DNA of 64,000 nt from Hemerocallis citrina (taxonomy: Eukaryota > Streptophyta > Magnoliopsida > Asparagales > Asphodelaceae), in contig CM030361.1 of NCBI GenBank assembly GCA_017893485.1, positions 311,611,469 through 311,675,468 on the forward strand, written 5' to 3'. The first letter of the stretch is position 1; each line of letters begins with the position of its first letter. Of the stretch, positions 54,682 to 64,000 are shown in pieces. A program made the position numbers and the translations under genes. Under the pieces are notes generated by a model, which worked only from the letters and a program-made list of their open reading frames with translations, searched no databases and was not told the origin of the DNA.

Positions 54682-55105
54682 GGGGGCGTTTGACAAGGTG
54701 AAAGTGGAATGAAAGTGTGAAAGTGTGAAAGTTGAGCGAAAGGGATCCCTCTACTTTCACCTTGCCACGTAAGCATGAAAAGAGAAAAAAAGTATTTGTC
54801 TAGATGAAAGTGAGGTGTGAGTGGAAAAGTTGTGATTTATATGAGGCAGTTAATTTTTTTTATATATTATACTTTCTTACTTTTATAGTCAACAAAATAA
54901 TTTCTTTATTATTCCTTATCACTTTCTTCCCCCGCTTCACATTTTTTTTAGGAGTAAGTTACAATGTGAAAGTGGGTATTCACTCCTAATTGGCGAAAGT
55001 GAAAAGTCACCCTCATTTTTTACTTTTATCTTGTCAAACATTAAAAATAATGAAAGTGCCTTCACTTTCACACTTCCATTCCCACCCCCTCTTGCCAGAC
55101 GCCCC
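54682..55105. mobile_element. Tourist-like MITE, TSD TTA
   Basis: The ends are GGGGGCGTTTGACAAGG and the inverse (cttgccagacgcccc), flanked by TTA at 54679-54681 and 55106-55108. Subterminal gtgaaagtggaatgaaagtg repeats are mirrored as cactttcac motifs on the other side. Length 424 bp, non-coding. The GGG..GTTTG ends and TTA target fit the PIF/Harbinger group. Confidence 0.8.
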
Positions 55106-55108
55106 TTA

Positions 55109-56112
55109 GCGGAAGAAGGCAAATAAAGTTGCATTTAGTAGCTAATGAAGTTAACCGTAACTTAGATATTCTATTAATATTAGTTTGATTAATATTGCAC
55201 TGCTCTCTCGTAATGGACTAAACAAAGTGTATGTTAGCCTTGTATCCATGGTTCAATATCCTGTATCCAAAATGTATTGAGTTGCCAAATTTTTTGTACT
55301 GGGATTGGGATTGGTATCATCCTAATCGGCAGTATCGGGGTGGTGCATCGAGTTTTTGATATCGACTATATTTTTATTAAAAATAATATTTTATTGTTTT
55401 CTATTGTTAAATAATTAGTGGAGTTATTTAAAATAATTATTTGGTCAATTTTTTTTACAAGTTTAATATCTAACTTAAAAGATTGCATGTGTTATGCTCG
55501 TCAAGGTTTGAAATCTTAGAATCAGGAATGGTATCAGGCTTTTAAAATATATGGGATTGAGATCGAGATCGGGAGTATCGACACTCTCGTATCAGTGTAT
55601 CGGAATTTTGGTGTTGGCTGCTTTATTAACTTAAATAATTTGTAAAAAAATATTTTACTTCTTAAAAAAAGATTTATATGCATATTTTTTTTTCTGTTTA
55701 TTATTTCTAATTGAATATTGCGGTTTGTTTTAGTATATTGTTCAAACATAATTAGTAGAGTTTCAGTTTAATTCATTTGAATATTTTAGAGTGCGATAAT
55801 TGATGTAAATTGGTACTCTACCAAATTGATCAAATACTAGTAATTTGATACAAAGAGTGGAGAAAAAAGAAAAAAAAGAAAAGAAAATAGAAGCATGGTC
55901 TCCTCTTGAAGCTATATGATTTCTGTAAGCTTCCTTTGTTTAGTTAAGTTTTGTTGTAAACATTAGTTATATGTATATGCTTGGCAAAACTAGTTTATGT
56001 ATGGAGATATATATGGAAAAATGATGACAACAAGTTTGATTTCATTGTGTTCATGTAAAAATTATTGCCAAGAAAAATATAGTTTTCACATGAGAAGGGG
56101 TTAACTGGAAAT
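55109..56112. other. Unresolved AT-rich region
   Basis: No supported gene. Repeated fragments such as atcggcagtatcgggg, tatcgactata and gagtatcgacactc (55320-55610) suggest a decayed MITE, but I could not find its ends. Confidence 0.35.
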
Positions 56113-58032
56113 GTTTTTGATGAGGACATCAGTTCAAGACGATTTGAGCATTTCTATCAGCGCAGACATTGTCTAGGATGACTATTTTATTAGCCTAGTT
56201 ATTTTTCATTTCAACACTTTTAGTTGTTTTTGGCATATGTTGTAACGTCCCGAGTTCCACACACTGGAAGCTCGTGACACTTACCCAGAATCTCTACTTC
56301 AATGAGTACACAACACATAAAATTATAGGAAATTAGAAACTTACATTGCACAAGAAAACTATATCCTACACTTGCATGCTCCATGTAGCTCAAGTCCCCT
56401 GCTCCACAATTTGAATCTCCAGCTCCCGTGAACAGTCCTGCAACTAAACAATTGTGGGCACGTCAGTTGCATACAACTGATGCAATGTGGATAAAAACCG
56501 CAATCTCCAAAATCCTCAACAATCAATATTTGATACAGAAGAAAAATGTGAAAGTCAAACCACAAGTGTCGGTGTATGTCATGATTTAGATTCTAATGCA
56601 CAACTCATATGCACACCATGCTCTTAATCTAATGCAAACTTGATTTGGAAATGTATGCATCCCATACTACATACACTCCAAATCGAGTTCGTATTCTCCA
56701 GATGACAGGGTTTAATCCCTCGCCATGCATCCTACTCTTGTACTCTTTCTTGTTTCTGACATTTATCTAGTGACTGGTAGAGTCTGCAGTACATACGGTC
56801 CACTCCCGCTTCTGCTGTCGGATCGTGGTCCTTCACTCTGAACGGCAGTGACCACTCTGTTCGTTCAGATCATGGTCCTTCTCCACTCCGATAGGATCGT
56901 GGTCCCTCTCCATTTCCGGTCAGGCCTGTGATCATCAGCTCTGCCAGAATCATGGTCTTTCTCCACTCCTGTCCCTACCAAAGTTATCGTGAACATAATG
57001 CGAATCGTAGGGCCATCCCTACTCCGCCCAAAGACTTAGAGTTACACTCTTGCTCTTTGTTCGTATTGATAATCCAGAATATAGACGAAAACTTAAGAGT
57101 CCATCTCCTAAGTTCCGACGGGACTTGCGACTTACGTCTGCATCCCGTTCTTATCACTAAATCCCAGAAATTAACAGTCGAGATCACGCCGCACGTGTCC
57201 CAGATGAGACGATGCCGCACGTGTCCCCTTGACAGGTGAGTACACGCCCAACTAGTGTCTGTCCTTACCAATCATGAGTCACATTACTTAGGACTTGAAG
57301 CCTTTACTAATTTATACAACTTAGGTCAAAATTCTTATCCGCTTAATTCCTTCATTAATCACCACTTACTTTCTAGGTGAAATTATTAGTTACTCAAAGT
57401 CTCATTGTTCACAATTACACTAGATTATCGTTATATTCTTATTCTCAATTATTGGTCCAACTTGGCTCTTATCCGGCCCATAGAAAGCAATTACACTTAT
57501 TTCTCTCTACTAACTTCACAAGTTCTTTCATTACTACAAATCACATTCTCTCACTAATTAAAGTAATGTTTAGTTTGTACCACTAACTCCCATATTTTGA
57601 AGTTACTACGTTTATTAAGAAGCTGTTCTTAATTCAACCATGCTTCCACGTACTAATCTCAAACTTGCATTTTCCTTATTAGGACTTGGTGCTAACTAAC
57701 TCCTCCAATTTGCTTACTAGCATATCAATTATGACATGAATAATTCTATTAACGTGATTTCTTCTTACGAACAAGTTAGTACTCAAGGTCACTTAGCTCC
57801 TAACATAAGCTATGCTTACTAATCATAAACAATTGGTTAGCAATTAGGTTACTACGAGGTCAAGTCTACATTTCCAATTTTCTAACTTCTCACTAACAAG
57901 GCGTTCTAGCATTTTTACTTTACTAATTTACTACCACACTAACCTATTTAACTTACGAACTTACTAACATGAACAATGCTAATATTATTAACATGATTAC
58001 GCTTGCTAACATGATCACTACTTACACAAGAA

Positions 58033-58815
58033 CAGGGGCGTAGCTACATGGTCCCCAGGGGGTGTGGCTGCGCCCCCTCGGTTTCGGCTGCCGAATTTAC
58101 ATGTACATGATCAGTAATATAAATAGAGTAATATAGGATATTTTATCAATTGGTTGTAGGTTAGTTGGTTAGGATACTTGGTTCTTACATAGGAGACCCA
58201 GGTTCAAGTTCTAGCATTTATAACTTTTTTTTGAAATTTTAATTCCTTTTTGTTCAAGTCCCAGCTGAAATAGGATTTAGTTTTTATTTTGTTTTAAAAT
58301 TTTAATTTCTTTTTAGAATGACAAAAATAAAAAGACAACAATGGGAGTTGAACCCATGACCTTCTAATTGAAGTTGCATTTCATTTACATTTGATGAATA
58401 ATATCCTAGCAACCCCAAATGATTTGTTACAAACTTTACATAGAAAAAACTTCAAAGTTGGCATTGCTTATTACCCACTGCAACTGCGATAGTAGAGAGT
58501 ATTTTCTGCTATGAAAATTATCAAGACTTCATTACGCAACCGATTGGAAGATGAGATGATGATTGTTTGGTGGCATATATTGAAAGAGACATATTAGACA
58601 TCACTGACAACGAAGATATTAGTCAATATTTTCATAATATGAAGTTTTCAAGGGTTTTATTGCCAAAGAAAATGACTATTTAGTAATTGTAATTGTTTAT
58701 CACATTTAATATTGATATAAGATGTTTTGAGGAATAAAAATGTATTTATTATAATTTATTATTTTTTAATAGTAAGCGTCGCACCCCCTGGGTGAAAATC
58801 CTGGCTACGCCACTG
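58033..58815 (+). mobile_element. hAT element with transposase C-terminal relic
   Basis: The ends are CAGGGGCGTAGCTACATGG and the inverse of CAGTGGCGTAGCCAGG. The flanks CACAAGAA (58025-58032) and CACAAAAA (58816-58823) are an 8-bp duplication with one mismatch, as expected for hAT. About 58460-58690 decodes, with frameshifts, to a hAT dimerisation-region relic: ATAIVESIFCYENYQ, then CLVAYIERDILDITDNEDI. A tRNA-like tract (gttagttggtta ... aggttcaagttct, 58152-58212) lies near the 5' end. Confidence 0.78.
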
Positions 58816-59225
58816 CACAAAAAGCCCTTATATAGTTCTCAACTACGTATTGGAGTTTACTAACACATATTAGGCTTACTAACATTTCAACAAAACTTAC
58901 TAACATTATTAGTGTAATGCTAGTAGCTTACTATCAATGTAAAATTTACTACTCAAGACACTAACTTACTAATCATAAGGACTTAAGCATTCAAACATGA
59001 AAATTTAGTTAGACAATTTACTACACAACATCACAATTTCTAGCAAGCATCAATCATTCATTCCATATATAAAGAATAGTAATAATATAATACATGAGGT
59101 ATGAAGAATACCCACTTTGATTTGTTTGTAAACTTCAATCTATTGGTTGCTTCAAGTTGCTATCTTCTCCTCCTTGCGCCTTTAGCTTACTTGACTTCTT
59201 GTTCCAATAGTTGTAGTAATAAAGT

Positions 59226-59229
59226 AGTA

Positions 59230-59261
<32 letters not shown>

Positions 59262-59392
59262 AGCAGCAGTAGTAGTAGTAAACAACAGCAGCAGCAGTAG
59301 TAGTAAGCAACAGCAGCAGTAGTAGTAGTAAGCAGCAGCAGCAGTAGTAGTAAACAACAGCAGTAGTAGTAGTAGTAGTAGTATATATATAG
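59226..59392. repeat. Interrupted (TAG/CAG)n trinucleotide repeat
   Basis: Mixed tag, cag and aac trinucleotides run for about 165 bp within the leader of the minus-strand solo LTR. The open frame across it is artefactual. Confidence 0.92.
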
Positions 59393-59700
59393 AGAAAGGG
59401 GGGAAAGAGGGCTGGCCGGCTGCAAAGAGAGAAGGAGAGAGAGATAGTGGAGCGTACGGATTGGTGGAAAGGTGTAGAAATGCTTAGGTGTCCCCTTTTT
59501 TTGTATTAAATCCCTTAAAGTTAATGTAATTTCACTTAATCCCCTAAATAGCCATGTTGGATTGGGCCTTAAGAAAAAAAATGTTGGGCCTTTTAAAAGA
59601 AAATATATTAGGCTTTAAAAAAATTAACCATATAGATATGCTAAACAAAACAAACAGAGAAATAATAGTGTAGTGTATGATAAAAAAATAACAATGTCAT

Positions 59701-59703
<3 letters not shown>

Positions 59704-59753
<50 letters not shown>
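59704..59753. repeat. (TA)n microsatellite
   Basis: About 25 TA units inside the solo LTR. Confidence 0.95.
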
Positions 59754-59755
<2 letters not shown>

Positions 59756-60908
59756 CAATGCATATGTATATTTTTATTTTAAATAAAAGAAAAACAACTG
59801 TTATTAACCATGCATACTAGGGGTATTACATATGTAATAGTTTTGCTATTTGCACCATTTATTTTCTGCATTTTGGATATTTGTTTTGAGATTTGTTTTG
59901 AGCCTATGTATATGCCTTTAGACTAATATAAAGATTCAAAGCTGTTGATTGACTAAAAATTATTGTGTTGAGTTTTGCTTTTCATCCCTATTTTATGTGT
60001 GAGACATTAAGAGATAATTAGGGGTTGTGAGAAACCCTAACCCCTCTTCTACAGCCGCCATCCCCTATTCTCTCTCCTCTCTCTTCTTTTCCTTCGTCCC
60101 GTAACCCCAAGCCCTCTCTCTCTCTCTCCTCACCCAAACTCATCGCCCTCTCCATCGAACCCCTGACAGCCCCTCCACCTCATCACCCCCCTCGACCTCC
60201 ATTGGCTGACGCCACTCCGCAACCACCACCTCCAACCCCCTAACACCCCCAAACCCTTAGCTGCCTCTCCCTCTTCAGTCGACCACCCCGAGCCCCACTT
60301 CTCCTCGCCGTCATCGATTCCTTTGTCGTCGTCAACCCTCTGCCAGCACCGCCGCTGACCACCAGCGCTCCATTGCACGCCGTTGGCCCGACCCTGACTT
60401 CCCCTCCTTTTTCCCAAGCGCCAAGAGAGACGCATGTGGGTTCACATCAGATCAGATCTGATTTTGTTTGGGTAGATATCAGTGTTTGGTGTTTGGGCAA
60501 GATCCAGTTTTAGATCCAGCAACTTCTTCCTCCCCATTTGTGGTGGCGACTCGTTCATCGTCCCTGGGTAATTTCTTTCCATTCTTCTTTATTTATGGTA
60601 CCACATATCGTCTCTAGCATATTATCTAAATTTACTGTCGTTCACAAATATTGAGTGTGTGCTTCTACTTGCCTAATTAGCGTATGAGTCGTTATTGAAT
60701 ATTTTACTTGCTAAGAACGCTTAGGTATAATTATTGATTGTTAGGATTGAATATTTAATTGGGCTTGTTAAACTTATTTCATTTCTTGAAAATCCATCAA
60801 ACTAATTATTAGTTTTAATTTCTAACTTAATCGGCACTACATGTTGGTAAACTTAATCTTTTGATATTCTTGGAAAATTCTCTACTTACGGTTAAATTTA
60901 CATCATTT

Positions 60909-60920
60909 TGATATCAGAGC
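60909..60920 (+). promoter_or_regulatory. Primer binding site of the right-hand chromovirus
   Basis: TGATATCAGAGC, three bases after the LTR. It has one change from the initiator-Met tRNA primer site TGGTATCAGAGC. Confidence 0.83.
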
Positions 60921-61096
60921 GAAGGTTTTCAAATCCTAGTTCTTGCATCATTTAGTCATAATTTTTGCATTCATTTGGGTTACTTTTTAAGATCATTTCA
61001 GATTAAAACAATTTATTTTAGGTGCACTTAGGTCACGTTTTCCTAAATTTTAACAAACACATGCCCCACGACCCCCTAGTTCTCTGCCTTTGGTGA

Positions 61097-62960
61097 ATGC
61101 GTCTTCGCAGCACCGTCACAAATCTTGAGAAGCCTTTCTTGTCCCTCCCAAACTACCTAATCAGGAATCTTAGAAATCAACGAGCCCATCCTCGAATCGA
61201 AATAGACAATTCTGACATTTCCACTACCCTCACTGTCATTCAAGCAACTTTTGCCAATGTCAATCAGAGGCTTGAGCACGTGGAATTGAATCAAAATGTT
61301 GTTCCGAGCATCATCGTCAGATCCCTTAAGGGAATGATCGTAACGACCGACACTAAGATCTTGACCTTGACGAACAATACAAGAAGAACGTTAAGGCTGA
61401 CGTTTTCCACTTTGAAGGCTATATGGAACCCCATGCTTATCTCGATTGGATCCGTGCCATGGACCACTATTTCGTGTGGTTTGACATGAGCGAAACCCTG
61501 AAGATCAAATTTGCCATGATGGTAAAACTCGACAACACTAGACCAATCTTGAACATGCCTACAGAGGCCGAGGCCTGACACCCATAACCAGTTGGTAGGT
61601 CATGAAAAAGAAGCTCACTGAGAGATATGTGCCCTTATCGTTTCACACCTGATTGTTAGATTCGTTGAACCAACTATTTCAAAGAAGCAAATTCACCCAA
61701 GAGTGTTGATAAGTTTGACGACTTCATTCGGTGCAATGCTTTAGGTAAAGAGAGCAAAGAACAAACTCTCTCTAGGTTTAGAGCTGGACTACGATCCGAT
61801 CTTAGGAATGAGTTAATTCATAGAAATGTGGACTCTTTGGCAACGGCTTATGTCTTTGTCCTCGATATGGATTTTCTTAAAACTAATTCCTTCTACAAGT
61901 CCAGCGATTCGAGAGATCATTCCTCTAGAATGACCTTCACTGATCCTGCTAGACCTAAGCCCTCATCTTCTGAGTACTCCAACAAGTCTTACCTAAGCAC
62001 ACTGTTTTTATCGAAATTTCGGCCGATACGATCGAAATTTCGGTCAAAATTTCCTTTTGGTTAGCTTGCCAACACGAAATCACTGATTTTATACTTTATA
62101 TTGTTTTGGACCGAAATGTGTAGATTTCGACCGAAATTGCCGAAATATCGGCCGAAATTGACACATTAATATTATTGTGAATATATATAATTTTTTTTGT
62201 TGTACGTTTTGCATATAAGTCTTCAATATAGGACCTTAAGCTAAGATAATGTATGAATTTTCTCTTTATTGTTTGTGTATATGCAAAGTCAAGTAAGTCT
62301 ATTAACTACATTTTTTCTAATCAATTCAAATTGAATTTAGTTATATATTTATATTACATTATTTTTTATATTGTTAAATTATGCGATTATTTACCATGAT
62401 TGAATCACGTCATTAGTTATATTATACAATATTTTATATGATAAAGGATATATAGAACATATAATATCTTGTTTAGTAACAAAAAAATATATTTATCAAG
62501 TGTCCGAAATGAATATCTGAGATGTTCACATTTCCCCGAGATCTCCGATATCTTTGATCCGAGACGAAACACCCCTTGCTGAAATGAGTTCGAAATCGGA
62601 GATTTAAAACCTTGCCAAAGCAAGCCTACTTCAAATCCCTATCCACCTAGGAATGACAACAAGGGTAAGAACACTGAAAGAGACTGCTCCAAGGTTGATC
62701 CTCTTACTAAGTGTTATAAATGTAAGGGATACAGCCACGATGCTGACAACTGTCCTAACCCTAGTAGGATCAATATAGTAGAAGGTATTGCTGTCATTGT
62801 TGATGATTCCGACAATGAATTTTCCTATGAGTCTAATGAAAGTGATGACTTCGGTGAAGAAGAGGATGACTGGTATCTCAACTGTATTTCGGTCGATTCA
62901 ATCATCTTCTTTCAATGTAGTCAGATGTGCTTTGTTCCAACCAAAAAAAGAAAATGATTG
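61097..62960 (+). pseudogene. Chromovirus gag, split by a hAT-like MITE
   Basis: Gag landmarks are spread over shifted frames: ADVFHFEGYMEPHAYLDWI, then MDHYFVWFDMSETLKIKFA (61400-61510), TLSRFRAGLRSDLRNELIHR (about 61770-61830), then after the MITE a CCHC knuckle CYKCKGYSHDADNCP (about 62710-62756) and an acidic stretch. Stops occur near 61576 and 61650. It lies between the primer site and protease, as expected. Confidence 0.82.
62000..62614. mobile_element. hAT-like MITE in gag, 8-bp TSD
   Basis: The flanks CCTAAGCA (61992-61999) and CCAAAGCA (62615-62622) are an 8-bp duplication with one mismatch. The ends CACTGTTTTTATCGAAATTTC and the inverse of CAAGGTTTTAAATCTCCG are imperfect inverted repeats. 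Its interior has repeated cgaaatttcggccga motifs. Length 615 bp, non-coding. It interrupts gag between SNKSYLS and KPTSNPYPP. Confidence 0.65.
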
Positions 62961-64000
62961 GAAGTGCACTGCTATATTTCACACCTTCACAACAATAGGT
63001 GGCAAAAATTCAAGGTGATTCTTGACAGTGGGAGCTGCGTCAATGCTGTCTCTTCAATGGTCCTAGCCAAGACCGGACTTACAGCTGAATCTCATCCATG
63101 TCCATACAAAGTATCTTGGATTGATGCGACAGCTCTCCAAGTAACAACGCTGTTTGGTCCTTATAGACTTTAAAGCCTACAAGGAATCGAGTTGGTGTAA
63201 TGTACTCAAAATGGATGTGGGTCAAGTAATTTTATGGAGACCTTGGTTATATGCCACGATGTGACAATATATGGTCGATCCAATCAATGTGTGTTCTAGC
63301 ATGACAGATTAAAGATAAAGCTCATACCCGTGAAATTACAAACTAATCTGTCTGTGAAAACACCAACTCCCTCGAGAAAAGGCAAAGAAATAGCATATAT
63401 GGGTGAAAAGGAACTCACAAAAGAAATTGACAAAGGGACGATAATTCTCCTACTCACAGCGAGAGAAGTCCCTAAAGAGCCTTAGTCACCCATCCCTTCT
63501 CAAGTTACTCCTGTCCTTCAGAAATTTGCAGATGTATTTCCTACTGACCTCCCAAACTAGTTACCCCCACAGCGTGACATCCAATTTGCTATTGATATGG
63601 TTCCGGGAGTGAGTCTTCCTAACTTAGCACACTATCCGATGAATCTGACAGAACACGTTGAGTTAAAAAGGCAACTTGACGAGTTATTGGCAAAGTACTT
63701 TATTAGAGAGAGCTTAAGTCCTTGCGCAGTTTCTGCTTAGTTGACGCCAAAGAAAGTTGAAATCTGGCATATGTATGTGGACAACCGTGCCATAAACAAG
63801 ATCACAGTGAAGTACCATTTTTTTATTTCCTATTTGGATGACATATTGGACATGATGTCCGGTGCCACAATTTTTTTAAAAACTGACCTTAAAAGTGGTT
63901 ACCACTAAATACGTGTTCGTTCTAGTGATGAATGGAAGACCGCTTTCAAGACGAAGGATGACCTGCACAAATGGATGACCATGCCGTTTAGAATGACAAC
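62957..64000 (+). pseudogene. Chromovirus protease and reverse transcriptase (partial, degenerate)
   Basis: The protease is seen as KVILDSGSCVNAVSSMVLAK at about 63012-63070, where D-S-G-S is the active site. The reverse transcriptase starts near 63500 with PVLQKFADVFPTDLP, a stop in place of the next residue, then [33 protein letters not shown], another stop, [15 protein letters not shown], and [17 protein letters not shown] before a further stop. It continues past the window edge, before the YxDD box. Frames are shifted between the protease and the palm. Confidence 0.82.

Larger units (their letters stand above)
56241..59830 (-). mobile_element. Long solo LTR (Tekay-like), TSD TATGT
   Basis: Perfect duplication TATGT at 56236-56240 and 59831-59835. 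The plus strand reads TGTAACGTCCCGAG to AGGGGTATTACA, 3590 bp including a hAT insertion (58033-58823). Minus orientation is inferred because the block aatccctcgccatgc (56713-56727) is the complement of ggcgagggattgaaccc in the LTRs near 24186. The interior is lost. Repeated tactaac motifs fill 57500-58020. Confidence 0.88.
56118..60905 (+). mobile_element. 5' LTR of the right-hand chromovirus, split by a solo LTR
   Basis: The left piece is 56118-56240 and the right piece 59836-60905, 1193 bp without the insertion, against 1225 bp for the related solo LTR at 52811. It starts TGATGAGGAC and ends TTTACATCA in both copies. The right piece holds a CT-rich leader (60040-60130) and a GC-rich stretch whose open frames are not genes. 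Confidence 0.82.
56118..64000 (+). mobile_element. Degenerate chromovirus, 5' part (runs off the window)
   Basis: The element starts with an LTR (TGATGAGGAC at 56118, ending at 60905), followed by an initiator-Met type primer site, gag with a CCHC zinc knuckle, protease and reverse transcriptase. It carries three later insertions: a 3.6-kb solo LTR in the LTR (with a hAT element inside it) and a hAT-like MITE in gag. Motif style in the reverse transcriptase resembles chromoviruses of the CRM/Galadriel groups, which I cannot separate by eye. Several stops make it inactive. Confidence 0.83.

Noticed and set aside
59135..59425. Minus-strand ORF across the TAG/CAG repeat
   Set aside because: Its tyrosine, cysteine and leucine runs are just the microsatellite translated.
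60130..60435. Minus-strand ORF in the GC-rich part of the right-hand LTR
   Set aside because: It is LTR leader sequence with Gly/Trp/Arg-rich translation and no domain. The homologous solo LTR does not keep the frame.

Overview
The window is nuclear DNA of a flowering plant, most likely a eudicot. The evidence is spliced genes with GT..AG introns, a DUF247 gene (a plant-specific family) and a dense nest of plant retrotransposons: Tat-lineage Ty3/gypsy, chromoviruses, long TGTAACAC-type LTRs, an RTE LINE tail, Helitrons, and MULE, hAT and Harbinger-like MITEs. I see only two host loci: a complete DUF247 gene with a partial tandem copy, and the first two coding exons of an unidentified gene. 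Most of the rest is transposable element, and many insertions can be closed exactly by their target-site duplications (TSDs).

Layout. 1-9928: 3' part of a Tat-lineage Ty3/gypsy element. It has a deleted pol tail, tandem arrays of 55 and 224 bp, an antisense three-exon gene that looks intact (3185-5529), arrays of 55 and 278 bp, and the 3' LTR. 9929-12736: DUF247 upstream region, a three-copy direct repeat carrying two Helitrons and a Mutator-type MITE. 12737-14389: DUF247 gene with an unusual C-terminus of five 27-residue hydrophobic repeats. 13808-37009: tandem duplication of the gene's 3' third plus its flank. The ancestral unit was about 1.77 kb; the copies are now 3.85 and 19.35 kb. Copy A holds a deleted Tat element (TSD AGCTG) and a retroposon (16-bp TSD). 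Copy B holds a composite long solo LTR (TSD CCTGC) with another solo LTR nested in it (TSD TGAGT), and a full-length but dead Tat element at 26145-35881 (TSD GTAAC).

37010-49416: a host promoter, a short first coding exon (37607-37630) and a second exon (49297-49416). The intron between them is swollen by an 11.1-kb minus-strand chromovirus (37932-49007, TSD AGGAT). That chromovirus is itself interrupted by a 2.9-kb solo LTR, a 2.1-kb inverted-repeat DNA element (TSD TCA) and a Tat-type solo LTR (TSD AGCAT). 49417-56117: no gene recognised; it holds an eroded gypsy reverse transcriptase, an RTE LINE tail, a solo LTR (TSD TGTTA) and a Tourist-like MITE. 56118-64000: 5' end of another degenerate chromovirus. 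Its LTR is split by a 3.6-kb solo LTR (TSD TATGT) that contains a hAT element, and its gag is split by a hAT-like MITE.

The parts worth following up are the DUF247 repeat C-terminus and its separate duplication, the intact-looking antisense gene placed between satellite-like arrays in the Tat element, and the host gene whose first intron holds the chromovirus nest. All family names come from motif recognition by eye, with no database search.
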